A stretch of 16,033 nt of DNA from Solimonas sp036405815. Lineage in GTDB: Bacteria > Pseudomonadota > Gammaproteobacteria > Nevskiales > Nevskiaceae. The stretch spans positions 1 to 16,033 of the forward strand of contig DASWWX010000061.1 of assembly GCA_036405815.1 (NCBI GenBank). Direction: 5' to 3'. This document shows positions 1 through 6,724 of this stretch, one piece after another. Every line of letters starts with the position of its first letter. Within the stretch, counting starts at the first letter, position 1. Under the pieces are notes generated by a model. That model saw only the letters and a list, made by a program, of their open reading frames with translations, had not been told where the DNA came from and did not search any database. The translations under genes and the position numbers were made by a program.

Positions 1-1632
1 ATGCACCGCGGTGGACTCGGAGTCCGGCAGCGGCGGCGGATCTTCGAAGGTGTGATACGGCGCCGGGGAGGCGACCGTCCACTCCAGGCCATGCGCGCCT
101 TCCCAGACGCGGTTCGGCAGATCCTGCTTGCGACCGCCCCAGCCATAGCAGCTGGCCAGCATGTTGTAGACGAAGATGAACTGCGCGATGAAGAAGCCGA
201 ACGCGCCGACCGACGACCAGACGTTGAAGTCGGTGAACTGCACGGCGTAGTCCGGCACGCGACGCTGCATACCGGCCAAGCCGGCGAAGTGCTGCGGGAA
301 GAACGTCACGTTGATGAAGATCGCAGACAGCCAGAAATGCAGCTTGCCCAGCGTCTCGCTGTACATGCGGCCGGTCCACTTCGGAATCCAGTAGTAGACG
401 GCGGCGATGATCGAGAACACCGCGCCCGGCACCAGCACGTAGTGGAAGTGGGCGACGACGAAGTAGGTGTCGTGGTACTGGAAGTCCACCGGCGTGATCG
501 CGAGCATCAGGCCCGAGAAGCCACCGATCGTGAACAGGAACACGAAGGCGAGCGCGAACAGCATCGGCGTCTCGAAGGTCATCGAGCCGCGCCACATCGT
601 CGCCACCCAGTTGAACACCTTCACGCCGGTCGGCACCGCGATCAGCATCGTCGCGAACATGAAGAACAGCTCACCGGCCAGCGGCATGCCGACCGTGAAC
701 ATGTGATGCGCCCAGACGATGAACGACAGGAACGCGATCGACGCCGTGGCGTAGACCATCGAGTCGTAACCGAACAGCGCCTTGCGCGCGAAGGTCGGGA
801 TGATCGTGCTGACGATACCGAACGCCGGCAAGATCATGATGTAGACCTCGGGATGCCCGAAGAACCAGAAGATGTGCTGGAACATCACCGGATCGCCGCC
901 GCCCGAGGCGGTGAAGAAGCTGGTGGCGAAGTACTTGTCGGTCAGCAGCATCGTCACGGCGCCGGCGAGCACCGGCATCACCGCGATCAGCAGGTAGGCC
1001 GTGATCAGCCAGGTCCAGACGAACAGCGGCATCTTCAGCAGGGTCATGCCCGGCGTGCGCATGTTCAGGATCGTGACCACAACGTTGATCGCGCCGGTGA
1101 TCGACGAGATACCCATCAAGTGGACCGCGAAGATCAGGAACGGGAACGCGGTGCCGGTCTGCAGCACCAGTGGCGGATACATGGTCCAGCCACCGGCCGG
1201 CGCACCGCCCGGCATGAACAGCGTGCCCAGCAGCATCGCGAACGCGAACGGCAGGATCCAGAAACCCCAGTTGTTGACGCGCGGCAGGGCGAGGTCGGAC
1301 GCGCCGATCATCATCGGCACCATCCAGTTCGCCAGACCCACGAACCCCGGCATGACGCCGCCGAAGATCATGATCAGCGCATGCATCGTCGTCATCTGGT
1401 TGAAGAATTCCGGCTCGACGAACTGCAGGCCGGGCATCCACAACTCAGCGCGAATCACCAGCGACATCAGGCCGCCGATGAAGAACATGGTGAAGGCAAA
1501 GAACAGGTACAGCGTACCCAGGTCCTTGTGATTGGTCGTCTTGATCCAGCGCATGATCCCCTTGTCGGGACCGTGATGCGCGTGGTCGTCGTGTCCGTGA
1601 GCGTCGTGGGCGGCGTGGTCGTGGTGAGCCAT
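1..1632 (-). CDS. ctaD: Cytochrome c oxidase subunit I (aa3 type), 3' end cut by window edge
   Basis: This is the catalytic heme-copper subunit that reduces O2 to water and pumps protons across the inner membrane. The 544 visible residues form the usual multi-helix protein. Redox ligands can be placed by family motif: H84 (heme a, in MHALIMIF), H260 and Y264 (CuB and the His-Tyr cross-link, GHPEVY), H309/H310 (CuB, AHHMF), and H395 and H397 (heme a3 and heme a, AHFHYV). D113, E262 and K338 (PTGVKVFNW) match the D- and K-proton channels, which makes it a type A1 oxidase. The reading frame is still open at position 1; judged by the family only a short C-terminal piece is missing. The ATG at 1632 is preceded by AGGAG ten bases upstream. 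It lies 28 bp after coxB on the same strand, so it is very likely co-transcribed. The first 20 residues contain nine histidines, which is unusual for the core fold. Confidence 0.97.
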   Translation of the reverse strand, partial: MAHHDHAAHDAHGHDDHAHHGPDKGIMRWIKTTNHKDLGTLYLFFAFTMFFIGGLMSLVIRAELWMPGLQFVEPEFFNQMTTMHALIMIFGGVMPGFVGLANWMVPMMIGASDLALPRVNNWGFWILPFAFAMLLGTLFMPGGAPAGGWTMYPPLVLQTGTAFPFLIFAVHLMGISSITGAINVVVTILNMRTPGMTLLKMPLFVWTWLITAYLLIAVMPVLAGAVTMLLTDKYFATSFFTASGGGDPVMFQHIFWFFGHPEVYIMILPAFGIVSTIIPTFARKALFGYDSMVYATASIAFLSFIVWAHHMFTVGMPLAGELFFMFATMLIAVPTGVKVFNWVATMWRGSMTFETPMLFALAFVFLFTIGGFSGLMLAITPVDFQYHDTYFVVAHFHYVLVPGAVFSIIAAVYYWIPKWTGRMYSETLGKLHFWLSAIFINVTFFPQHFAGLAGMQRRVPDYAVQFTDFNVWSSVGAFGFFIAQFIFVYNMLASCYGWGGRKQDLPNRVWEGAHGLEWTVASPAPYHTFEDPPPLPDSESTAVH

Positions 1633-1660
1633 GACTGTTTAACTCCTGAATCCTAGACGC

Positions 1661-2875
1661 TTACTTGCGAACCGCAGCGACGGCGGCGGCCTGAACGACC
1701 GGGCCGCTGTTGCCGAAGCTGTTGTGGGTGTAGGTGACGATGCCGGCGATGTCCTCGTCGGACAGATGCTTGAACGGCGGCATCAGGCCCTTGCCGTTGA
1801 GGATCTGCGCGATCTGCGCGTCGGTCGGCCCCTTGACGACAGCGCTGCCGGCCAGCGACGGGAAGTTCGGCGGCAGGCCCTGGCCGTTGGCCTGATGGCA
1901 GGCGGCGCAGCTGGCCTTATAGGCGGACTCGCCCTTGCTCATCAGCTCGTCCTTGGACAGCTCCTTGGCCGCAGCCGGGGCAGCCTCGGCAGCAGCGGCC
2001 GGTGCCGCAGCGGCGGGCTGGGCATCGCTGACCACCGCGCCCGGCGTAGCAGCAGCGGCAACCGCCACACCACCCTTCTTGGCGGCCATGAAGGCCTCGT
2101 ACTCGGCTTCGGTCACGGCCTTGACGACGATCGGCATGAACCCGTGGTCGCGACCGCAGAGTTCGGCGCAGACACCGCGATAGGTGCCCGGATGGTCGAT
2201 CTTGGCCCAGGTTTCGTTGATGTAGCCCGGAATCGCGTCCTTCTTGACGGCGATTTCCGGCACCCACCAGGCATGGATGACGTCATTGGAGGTGATCAGG
2301 AAGCGCACCTTCTTGCCGACCGGCACCACCAGCGGCTCGTCGACGTCCACCAGGTAGTTCGGCACCGTGTTGACGTCGACGCCCGACTTGAGCTGACGCG
2401 CAGCATTGGATTCGGCGGTCAGCGTCGAGAAGTAGCGCACGTCCTGGCCGACGTACTCGTATTCCCACTTCCACTGGTAGCCGGTGACCTTGATGCTGAG
2501 GTCGGCGTTGCGCGTGTCTTCCATCTTGATCAGCGTGCCGGCCGCCGGCACCGCCATCATGATCAGGATCGCGAACGGCGCAGCGGTCCACAGGATTTCG
2601 ACCGTGGTCGACTCGTGGAAGTCGGCCGGCTTGGGATTCTTGGAACGGCGGTGGAAGACGATCGACCAGATCATCACGCCGAACACGACGGCGCCGATCG
2701 CCACGCACCACCAGAACATCAGCATGTGCAGGTCGTAGACCTCGCGCGCAAGCTCGGTGGCGCCGGTCGGCAGGTTGTAGCCGCCGCTGGTTTCGGTGTA
2801 CGCCCAGCCCGCGAACGCCATCAGCGTCAGTGCGGTACCTGCGGCGACGCGCGCCAGCCATCCCTTCTTCGACAT
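1661..2875 (-). CDS. coxB: Cytochrome c oxidase subunit II with fused C-terminal cytochrome c domain
   Basis: This subunit accepts electrons through the CuA centre and passes them to subunit I. The 404-residue protein has, in order: a signal-like hydrophobic N-terminus (about 7-26), two transmembrane helices (about 52-75 and 91-116), a periplasmic cupredoxin domain, an Ala/Pro-rich linker (about 265-305), and a class I cytochrome c domain. CuA ligands are H201, C236, E238, C240, H244 and M247 (CAELCGRDHGFM). Heme c binds at CAACH (323-327), with M365 the likely sixth ligand. The fusion makes this a caa3-style subunit II, longer than the plain form. The start region reads TTG-ATG-ATG. I chose the second ATG because GGGAG lies seven bases before it; the ATG at 2878 is nearly as good and shares its A with the TGA of the upstream DUF2244 gene, suggesting translational coupling. 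ctaD follows after 28 bp. Confidence 0.96.
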   Translation of the reverse strand: MSKKGWLARVAAGTALTLMAFAGWAYTETSGGYNLPTGATELAREVYDLHMLMFWWCVAIGAVVFGVMIWSIVFHRRSKNPKPADFHESTTVEILWTAAPFAILIMMAVPAAGTLIKMEDTRNADLSIKVTGYQWKWEYEYVGQDVRYFSTLTAESNAARQLKSGVDVNTVPNYLVDVDEPLVVPVGKKVRFLITSNDVIHAWWVPEIAVKKDAIPGYINETWAKIDHPGTYRGVCAELCGRDHGFMPIVVKAVTEAEYEAFMAAKKGGVAVAAAATPGAVVSDAQPAAAAPAAAAEAAPAAAKELSKDELMSKGESAYKASCAACHQANGQGLPPNFPSLAGSAVVKGPTDAQIAQILNGKGLMPPFKHLSDEDIAGIVTYTHNSFGNSGPVVQAAAVAAVRK

Positions 2876-2877
2876 CA

Positions 2878-3399
2878 TCAATCTCCCAAAGGCAACTCAT
2901 GGGCGGGCCCGGCGCCCGCCACGCCCGGGCGAACCGCCATGCCCGGATTCAGCAATTCACGGAGCCGTGCGCTCAGGCGCTCACGCTCCTCGTCCGTCAA
3001 ACATCGGCCGACCACCACCCGCCGGCCCGCACTGCTCAGTACCAGGCGCGTCGGCGCCAGTCGGGTTGGTCCCGGCTCCAGCGTCGCGCGCGTCCAGCCG
3101 CGTGGGAACCGAACCTGCCGCTCCGGGCCCTGCCCGAGCCGGCCGAACTCGACCCGCACCTCACGCTCGTCGAAGCACAACACCTCGCGATAGCCATTAC
3201 GCCGCATCGAGGCCCACAACGCAGCGCCCAGCGCCGCCAGCTCCAGTCCCGCGAACGGCAGTACCGGCCAGAACCCCAGCACCGCAAAGCCCGCCGCGAT
3301 CCCCAGGCCCATCGTCACGGTCAGCCCCATGAACGCCCACGCCTGACCCAGCGACAAGGACGCATTGGGGCCGAGCACGATCTGGGTGTCCAGGGACAT
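2878..3399 (-). CDS. DUF2244-family integral membrane protein, co-transcribed with cytochrome oxidase genes
   Basis: The predicted 173-residue protein has a short N-terminal strand (QIVLGPNASLS), two transmembrane helices (about 20-44 and 46-65), and a cytosolic C-terminal half rich in beta strands. It ends in a charged helix after GRCLTDEERERL (131-142). This layout matches the DUF2244 family, whose biochemical role I do not know. The family is commonly found beside oxidase genes, and here its stop codon TGA overlaps the first possible coxB start (TGATG), so a role in oxidase assembly or stability is a reasonable inference. The ATG at 3399 is preferred because a promoter -10 element sits at 3429-3434, downstream of the alternative ATG at 3474. 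The Shine-Dalgarno is weak. The last 20 residues are Gly/Pro/Ala-rich and probably disordered. Confidence 0.85.
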   Translation of the reverse strand: MSLDTQIVLGPNASLSLGQAWAFMGLTVTMGLGIAAGFAVLGFWPVLPFAGLELAALGAALWASMRRNGYREVLCFDEREVRVEFGRLGQGPERQVRFPRGWTRATLEPGPTRLAPTRLVLSSAGRRVVVGRCLTDEERERLSARLRELLNPGMAVRPGVAGAGPAHELPLGD

Positions 3400-3428
3400 G
3401 GATCCGATGGCGGATTTGAAGCAGCGGA

Positions 3429-3458
3429 ATTGTAGTGCATCGCCAGAAAGCGGCGCAA
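3429..3458 (-). promoter_or_regulatory. Candidate sigma-70 promoter for DUF2244-coxB-ctaD
   Basis: On the minus strand TTGCGC (3458-3453) and TACAAT (3434-3429) are separated by 18 bases. The -10 matches the consensus at five of six positions and the -35 at four of six. The predicted transcript starts near 3422, leaving a leader of about 23 bases before the ATG at 3399. It would drive the oxidase genes independently of the upstream biotin operon. Confidence 0.5.
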
Positions 3459-3468
3459 AAGCCGCGGC

Positions 3469-3483
3469 GGTCATTCTTTGACC
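3469..3483. repeat. Perfect short palindrome GGTCA-N5-TGACC upstream of the oxidase promoter
   Basis: A perfect 5-bp inverted repeat with a five-base AT-rich centre ends about 11 bases upstream of the -35 element of the candidate oxidase promoter. It could be an operator or only a small hairpin in the bioD 3' region. A second small stem (CGGAC-N7-GTCCG, 3516-3532) abuts the bioD stop codon. Neither is followed by a T-run, so I do not call a terminator. Confidence 0.3.
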
Positions 3484-3532
3484 ATTTGCGCCGTCGGGCG
3501 CCGCCCTAACCGGCCCGGACCGCCCGAGTCCG

Positions 3533-4237
3533 TTAGGACGAGCCCCGCAGCCAGGCGCGCAGCGGCGCGCTGTCGAGCGCGGCGGCGGCGGCCGATTCGT
3601 CAGCATCCAGACCGACCGTTCCCCACAGCGGCGCGTCGATGCGCTGGCGCAGCGTGTCGATATTGGCCTGCCACTGCGGCTGCTGCGGCGGTATCACATT
3701 GGCGATCCAGCCGGCCAGGTGCGTGCGCCGCGCGATCGACTCGATGCTGAGCAGGGCATGGTTGAGGCAACCCAGGCGCATGGCGACCACCAGCACCACC
3801 GGCCACTGCCGATCGCCCACCCAGTCGGCGAACGTCTGGCGCTCGTTCAACGGCACCAGCCAGCCGCCCGCACCCTCGACCACGATGTGGCTGTGGCGCT
3901 GCGCCAGCTGTGCGTGTGCGCGGTCCAGCGCCGTGGGATCGATGACGACACCTGCCTCGGCCGCCGCCAGATGCGGCGCGATCGGCGGCTCGAACACCAG
4001 CGGGTTGATGGCGCCGTAGTCGTCCTGATTGCCACTGGCACGCAACAGTGCGAGCGCGTCGTCGTTGCGCAGGCCCTGCGGCGTGCGCTGCGCGCCGCTG
4101 GCGATCGGCTTGAAGCCCACCGCGTCGATGCCCTGCGCACGCGCGGCAGCGATCAGTGCGCAAGCGACGCGCGTCTTGCCGACGCCGGTGTCGGTGCCGG
4201 CCACGAACAGACTGCGCGAGGGCACTGCTGCGCTCAC
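3533..4237 (-). CDS. bioD: Dethiobiotin synthetase
   Basis: BioD catalyses ATP- and CO2-dependent closure of the ureido ring, turning 7,8-diaminopelargonic acid into dethiobiotin, the substrate of BioB. The 234-residue length fits the family (about 225). Visible motifs are the P-loop GTDTGVGKT (14-22), K43 and S47 in FKPIASGA, D60 in RNDDALAL, and EGAGGWLVPL (121-130) contacting substrate and metal. The GTG start at 4237 overlaps the bioF stop as GTGA, typical of translational coupling; a second GTG at 4225 would remove four residues and is also possible. The open frame continues upstream to 4381, but that part only shadows bioF. bioD is the last gene of the bio operon here; bioH and bioC, often located between bioF and bioD, are absent. 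Confidence 0.95.
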   Translation of the reverse strand: MSAAVPSRSLFVAGTDTGVGKTRVACALIAAARAQGIDAVGFKPIASGAQRTPQGLRNDDALALLRASGNQDDYGAINPLVFEPPIAPHLAAAEAGVVIDPTALDRAHAQLAQRHSHIVVEGAGGWLVPLNERQTFADWVGDRQWPVVLVVAMRLGCLNHALLSIESIARRTHLAGWIANVIPPQQPQWQANIDTLRQRIDAPLWGTVGLDADESAAAAALDSAPLRAWLRGSS

Positions 4238-5445
4238 GGCGCCGGACCGAGTTGGCGCAGACCCTCGGCCAGCGCGTCGATCAGGCGATCGATCTGCGCT
4301 GGCGTGTGCGCCGCCGAGAGCGTAATGCGCAGCCGCGAGGTCCCCGGCGGCACGGTCGGCGGACGGATCGCCGCGACCCACAGGCCGCGCTCGAGCAGGA
4401 ACCGCGACAGCGACAGCGCGCGCGCCTCATCGCCCAATACCAGCGGCTGGATCGGCGTCTCCGAAGGCATCAAGGCGATGCCCTGCTGCGCGCAGCCCTC
4501 CCGGAAACGCCGCAGCAAGGCGAACAGCGTCCGGCGACGTTCGGCACCGTCCTCGCCGGCAACGATCGCCAGTGCCGCACGCGCCGCCGCCGCCAGCGCC
4601 GGCGGCGGCGCCGTCGAGAACACCCAGCTGCGCGCGCGCTGGATCAGGTACTCGATCAAGTCCTCGTCGCCAACGACGAAGGCGCCGGCGCAGCCCAGCG
4701 ACTTGCCCAGCGTGCCGACCTGGATCTCCGGCGCGGCAATGCCGCAGTGCTCGACCAACCCGAGACCCTGCGCGCCGAGTACGCCGAAACCGTGCGCATC
4801 ATCGACCATCAGCGCGGCGCCGTGCGCCTGCGCCAGCTGCGACCAGGCCGGCAACGGCGCGGCGTCGCCGTCCATACTGAAGATGCCGTCGGTCACCAGC
4901 AGCTTCAGGCGCGCCGGTTCGATCTCTTCTGCGGCGAGCGCTTGCAGTTCACGGGCGCAGGCGTCGACGTCGGCATGCGGAACCCGCACGTAACGCGCGC
5001 CGCTGAGACGGCCGCCGTCGATCAGCGACGCATGATTGAGCTCATCGGCGATCAGTACGTCGCGCTTGCCGAGCAACGCGCGCAGCACACCGAGGTTGGC
5101 GGCCCAGCCAGTGCTGAACAGCAGCGCGCGTGGCCGCTGCAGAAACTCGGCCAGCGCCGCCTCCAGCGCCTGATGCTCCCGGTTGTAGCCGGACACCAAG
5201 GCCGCCGCGCCGCTACCGGTGCCGTCCGCCAGCGCCGTGCGCGCCGCGGCGGCGATGCGCGGGTCGGCGGCCAGCCCGAGATAGTCGTTGCTGCAGAAGT
5301 TGAGGCAGGCGCGCCCGTCCACGCGCAACTGCGCCCCGTGCCCGCCCTCGACCACACGCCGCAGCCGGTAGCGTTGCGCCGCACGGATCTGTTCGAGTCC
5401 GCCTCGCAGCCGCTGCTGCAGCGTTTCCGTTGACGGGGCCATCAT
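4234..5445 (-). CDS. bioF: 8-amino-7-oxononanoate synthase
   Basis: BioF is a PLP enzyme of the alpha-oxoamine synthase family. It condenses pimeloyl-ACP (or pimeloyl-CoA) with L-alanine, the first ring-assembly step of biotin synthesis. The 403-residue protein shows SNDYLGLA (about 52-59), the Gly-rich substrate stretch ending in VSGYNREHQALE, NHASLIDGG, VDDAHGFGVLG, and the PLP-binding lysine K248 in TLGKSLG. The start is TTG-ATG-ATG with no convincing Shine-Dalgarno; ATG at 5445 is used and 5442 is equally possible. It begins 74 bp after bioB and overlaps bioD by four bases, so the three genes are almost surely one operon. Confidence 0.95.
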   Translation of the reverse strand: MMAPSTETLQQRLRGGLEQIRAAQRYRLRRVVEGGHGAQLRVDGRACLNFCSNDYLGLAADPRIAAAARTALADGTGSGAAALVSGYNREHQALEAALAEFLQRPRALLFSTGWAANLGVLRALLGKRDVLIADELNHASLIDGGRLSGARYVRVPHADVDACARELQALAAEEIEPARLKLLVTDGIFSMDGDAAPLPAWSQLAQAHGAALMVDDAHGFGVLGAQGLGLVEHCGIAAPEIQVGTLGKSLGCAGAFVVGDEDLIEYLIQRARSWVFSTAPPPALAAAARAALAIVAGEDGAERRRTLFALLRRFREGCAQQGIALMPSETPIQPLVLGDEARALSLSRFLLERGLWVAAIRPPTVPPGTSRLRITLSAAHTPAQIDRLIDALAEGLRQLGPAP

Positions 5446-5519
5446 CAAGGAGCGGTGTCGATCGCCGGCGTCAGCGCAGAATGCGCACGCGCACGCCCGC
5501 GGTCACACGCAGCGACCAC

Positions 5520-6566
5520 TCAGGCTGCCGCGCAACCGGCGGCATGGGCAGCATGCGTCGCGCACGCCTGCGCGCTCGGCGTCGGCGAATCAGCCGCGGC
5601 CAGCGATGTCACCGTTCCTTCCGTCTGAACGCCCAGGCGCGCGAACAACGCGCGGTCCTTGGCGTTCTGCGGGTTCTCGGTGGTCAGCAGCTTGTCGCCG
5701 TAGAAGATCGAATTGGCGCCGGCGAGGAAGCACATCGCCTGCAACTCGTCGCTCATCTCCGTGCGACCTGCGGACAGGCGCACGTAGGAGGTCGGCATCA
5801 GCACGCGCGCCACCGCGATCGTGCGCACGAACTCCAGCGGGTGCAGCGCCACCTCGCCATGCAAAGGCGTGCCCTGTACCTGCACCAGGTTGTTGATCGG
5901 CACGCTTTCCGGATGCGGCGTCATGATCGCGAGCTGGCGCAGCAGCTCGGCGCGATCCTGCTCCTGCTCGCCCATGCCGACGATGCCGCCGCAGCAGGTC
6001 TTCATGCCCGCCTTGCGCACGTTGGCCAGCGTGTCGAGACGATCCTCGTACGTGCGCGTCGTGATGATCTTGCCGTAGAACTCCGGCGAGGTATCGAGGT
6101 TGTGGTTGTAGTAGTCCAGGCCCGCGTCGGCGAGGCGCTGCGCCTGGTGCTCCTTGAGCATGCCCAGCGTCAGGCAGGTCTCCATGCCGAGATTCTTCAC
6201 CTCGCGCACCATCGTCTCGACCTTCTCCAGGTCGCGATCCTTGGGCGCGCGCCACGCGGCGCCCATGCAGAAGCGCGTCGCACCGTTGGCCTTGGCCTCG
6301 CGCGCCGCGTCCAGCACCGCGTCGACATCCATCAGCGGTTCCTTCTTCAGGCCGGTGTCGTAACGCACCGACTGCGGACAATAGGAGCAGTCCTCCGGAC
6401 AGGCGCCGGTCTTGATCGACAACAGCGTGGACAGCTGCACGCGGTTCGGCTCAAAGTGCTGACGGTGCACGGTCTGCGCGCGAAACAGCAGATCGTTGAA
6501 CGGCAGATCGAACAGGGCCTGCACCTCGGCGCGGGTCCAGTCGTGACGAAGTTCGGGCGTGGCCAT
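5520..6566 (-). CDS. bioB: Biotin synthase
   Basis: BioB is the radical-SAM enzyme that inserts sulfur into dethiobiotin. All cluster ligands are visible. The [4Fe-4S] cysteines are C56, C60 and C63 (CPEDCSYC). The [2Fe-2S] ligands are C100, C131, C191 and R263 (YVRLSAGR). YNHNLDTS (153-160) is the family signature. Length is 348 residues, close to E. coli BioB. The ATG at 6566 gives the expected N-terminus and has GGAAG eight bases upstream; the open frame extends to 6788, but the added residues do not resemble BioB. The last ~24 residues leave the fold and end in an Ala-rich tail with C335, H338, H341 and C345, a spacing that could bind metal. It is the first gene of bioB-bioF-bioD, divergent from comF. 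Confidence 0.97.
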   Translation of the reverse strand: MATPELRHDWTRAEVQALFDLPFNDLLFRAQTVHRQHFEPNRVQLSTLLSIKTGACPEDCSYCPQSVRYDTGLKKEPLMDVDAVLDAAREAKANGATRFCMGAAWRAPKDRDLEKVETMVREVKNLGMETCLTLGMLKEHQAQRLADAGLDYYNHNLDTSPEFYGKIITTRTYEDRLDTLANVRKAGMKTCCGGIVGMGEQEQDRAELLRQLAIMTPHPESVPINNLVQVQGTPLHGEVALHPLEFVRTIAVARVLMPTSYVRLSAGRTEMSDELQAMCFLAGANSIFYGDKLLTTENPQNAKDRALFARLGVQTEGTVTSLAAADSPTPSAQACATHAAHAAGCAAA

Positions 6567-6594
6567 GCGCTGCGCTTCCAGATGTGATGAAAAA

Positions 6595-6625
6595 TTGAAT
6601 AAAATGCTTAAAGCGTAGAGATAAT
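6595..6625 (+). promoter_or_regulatory. Weak candidate promoter for comF
   Basis: On the plus strand GATAAT (6620-6625) matches the -10 consensus at five positions. TTGAAT (6595-6600) is a possible -35, but the 19-base spacer is long. This is the only AT-rich stretch between bioB and comF, so promoters for both directions probably lie here. A start near 6633 would give comF a leader of about 73 bases. Confidence 0.3.
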
Positions 6626-6670
6626 CCGGACTTCTCAGCGCTCCGGCGCCGAAAAATCCAATGACGCTAG

Positions 6671-6686
6671 GGTGTTGGAGAACACC
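6671..6686 (+). promoter_or_regulatory. Hairpin GGTGTT-GGAG-AACACC with a Shine-Dalgarno in its loop
   Basis: A perfect 6-bp stem has the four-base loop GGAG. The GGAG lies eight bases before an ATG at 6689, the start of a six-codon ORF. It is 25 bases from the comF ATG, too far to serve comF directly. Folding could expose or hide the ribosome binding site. Confidence 0.35.
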
Positions 6687-6688
6687 GC

Positions 6689-6709
6689 ATGCTGTCAACC
6701 GAAACATGA
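6689..6709 (+). other. Candidate six-codon leader ORF (MLSTET) overlapping the comF start
   Basis: The ORF reads ATG CTG TCA ACC GAA ACA TGA. Its ATG has GGAG at an ideal eight-base spacing, while comF has no ribosome binding site of its own at that distance. Its stop codon overlaps the comF ATG as ATGA, so ribosomes finishing this peptide could restart on comF. This is inferred from the layout only; such a short ORF can arise by chance. Confidence 0.3.
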
Positions 6710-6724
6710 GGCTCTGGGTTGACA
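6693..6724. promoter_or_regulatory. BirA-type biotin operator (inverted repeat)
   Basis: TGTCAACC (6693-6700) and GGTTGACA (6717-6724) form a perfect 8-bp inverted repeat with a 16-base spacer. This is close to the BirA operator known in Gram-negative bacteria (TTGTAAACC, a spacer of about 14-16, GGTTTACAA). It lies upstream of bioB, in the divergent region where such an operator is expected, and spans the comF start codon. The right half continues with the matching A at 6725. I infer that BirA with biotinyl-AMP represses bioBFD here and perhaps affects comF. The distance from the bioB start (127 bp) is larger than usual. Confidence 0.6.

Noticed and set aside
1..1656. 551-codon open frame on the plus strand opposite ctaD
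   Set aside because: It is the antisense frame of a well-supported oxidase gene. The product is His/Arg/Asp-rich with no family signature, as expected for antisense frames in high-GC DNA.
1724..3193. 489-codon plus-strand open frame opposite coxB and DUF2244
   Set aside because: It crosses two real genes on the other strand and shows no domain.
3509..3535. Terminator after bioD
   Set aside because: A small stem exists (CGGAC/GTCCG with flanking CCTAA/TTAGG), but there is a bulge and no T-run in either direction.
4156..5433. 425-codon plus-strand open frame opposite bioF
   Set aside because: It is Arg/Gln-rich low-complexity translation opposite a gene with complete catalytic motifs.
6693..6698. 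Perfect -35 hexamer TTGACA on the minus strand for bioB
   Set aside because: No -10-like sequence lies 16-19 bases downstream; the match is explained by the BirA-like half-site.
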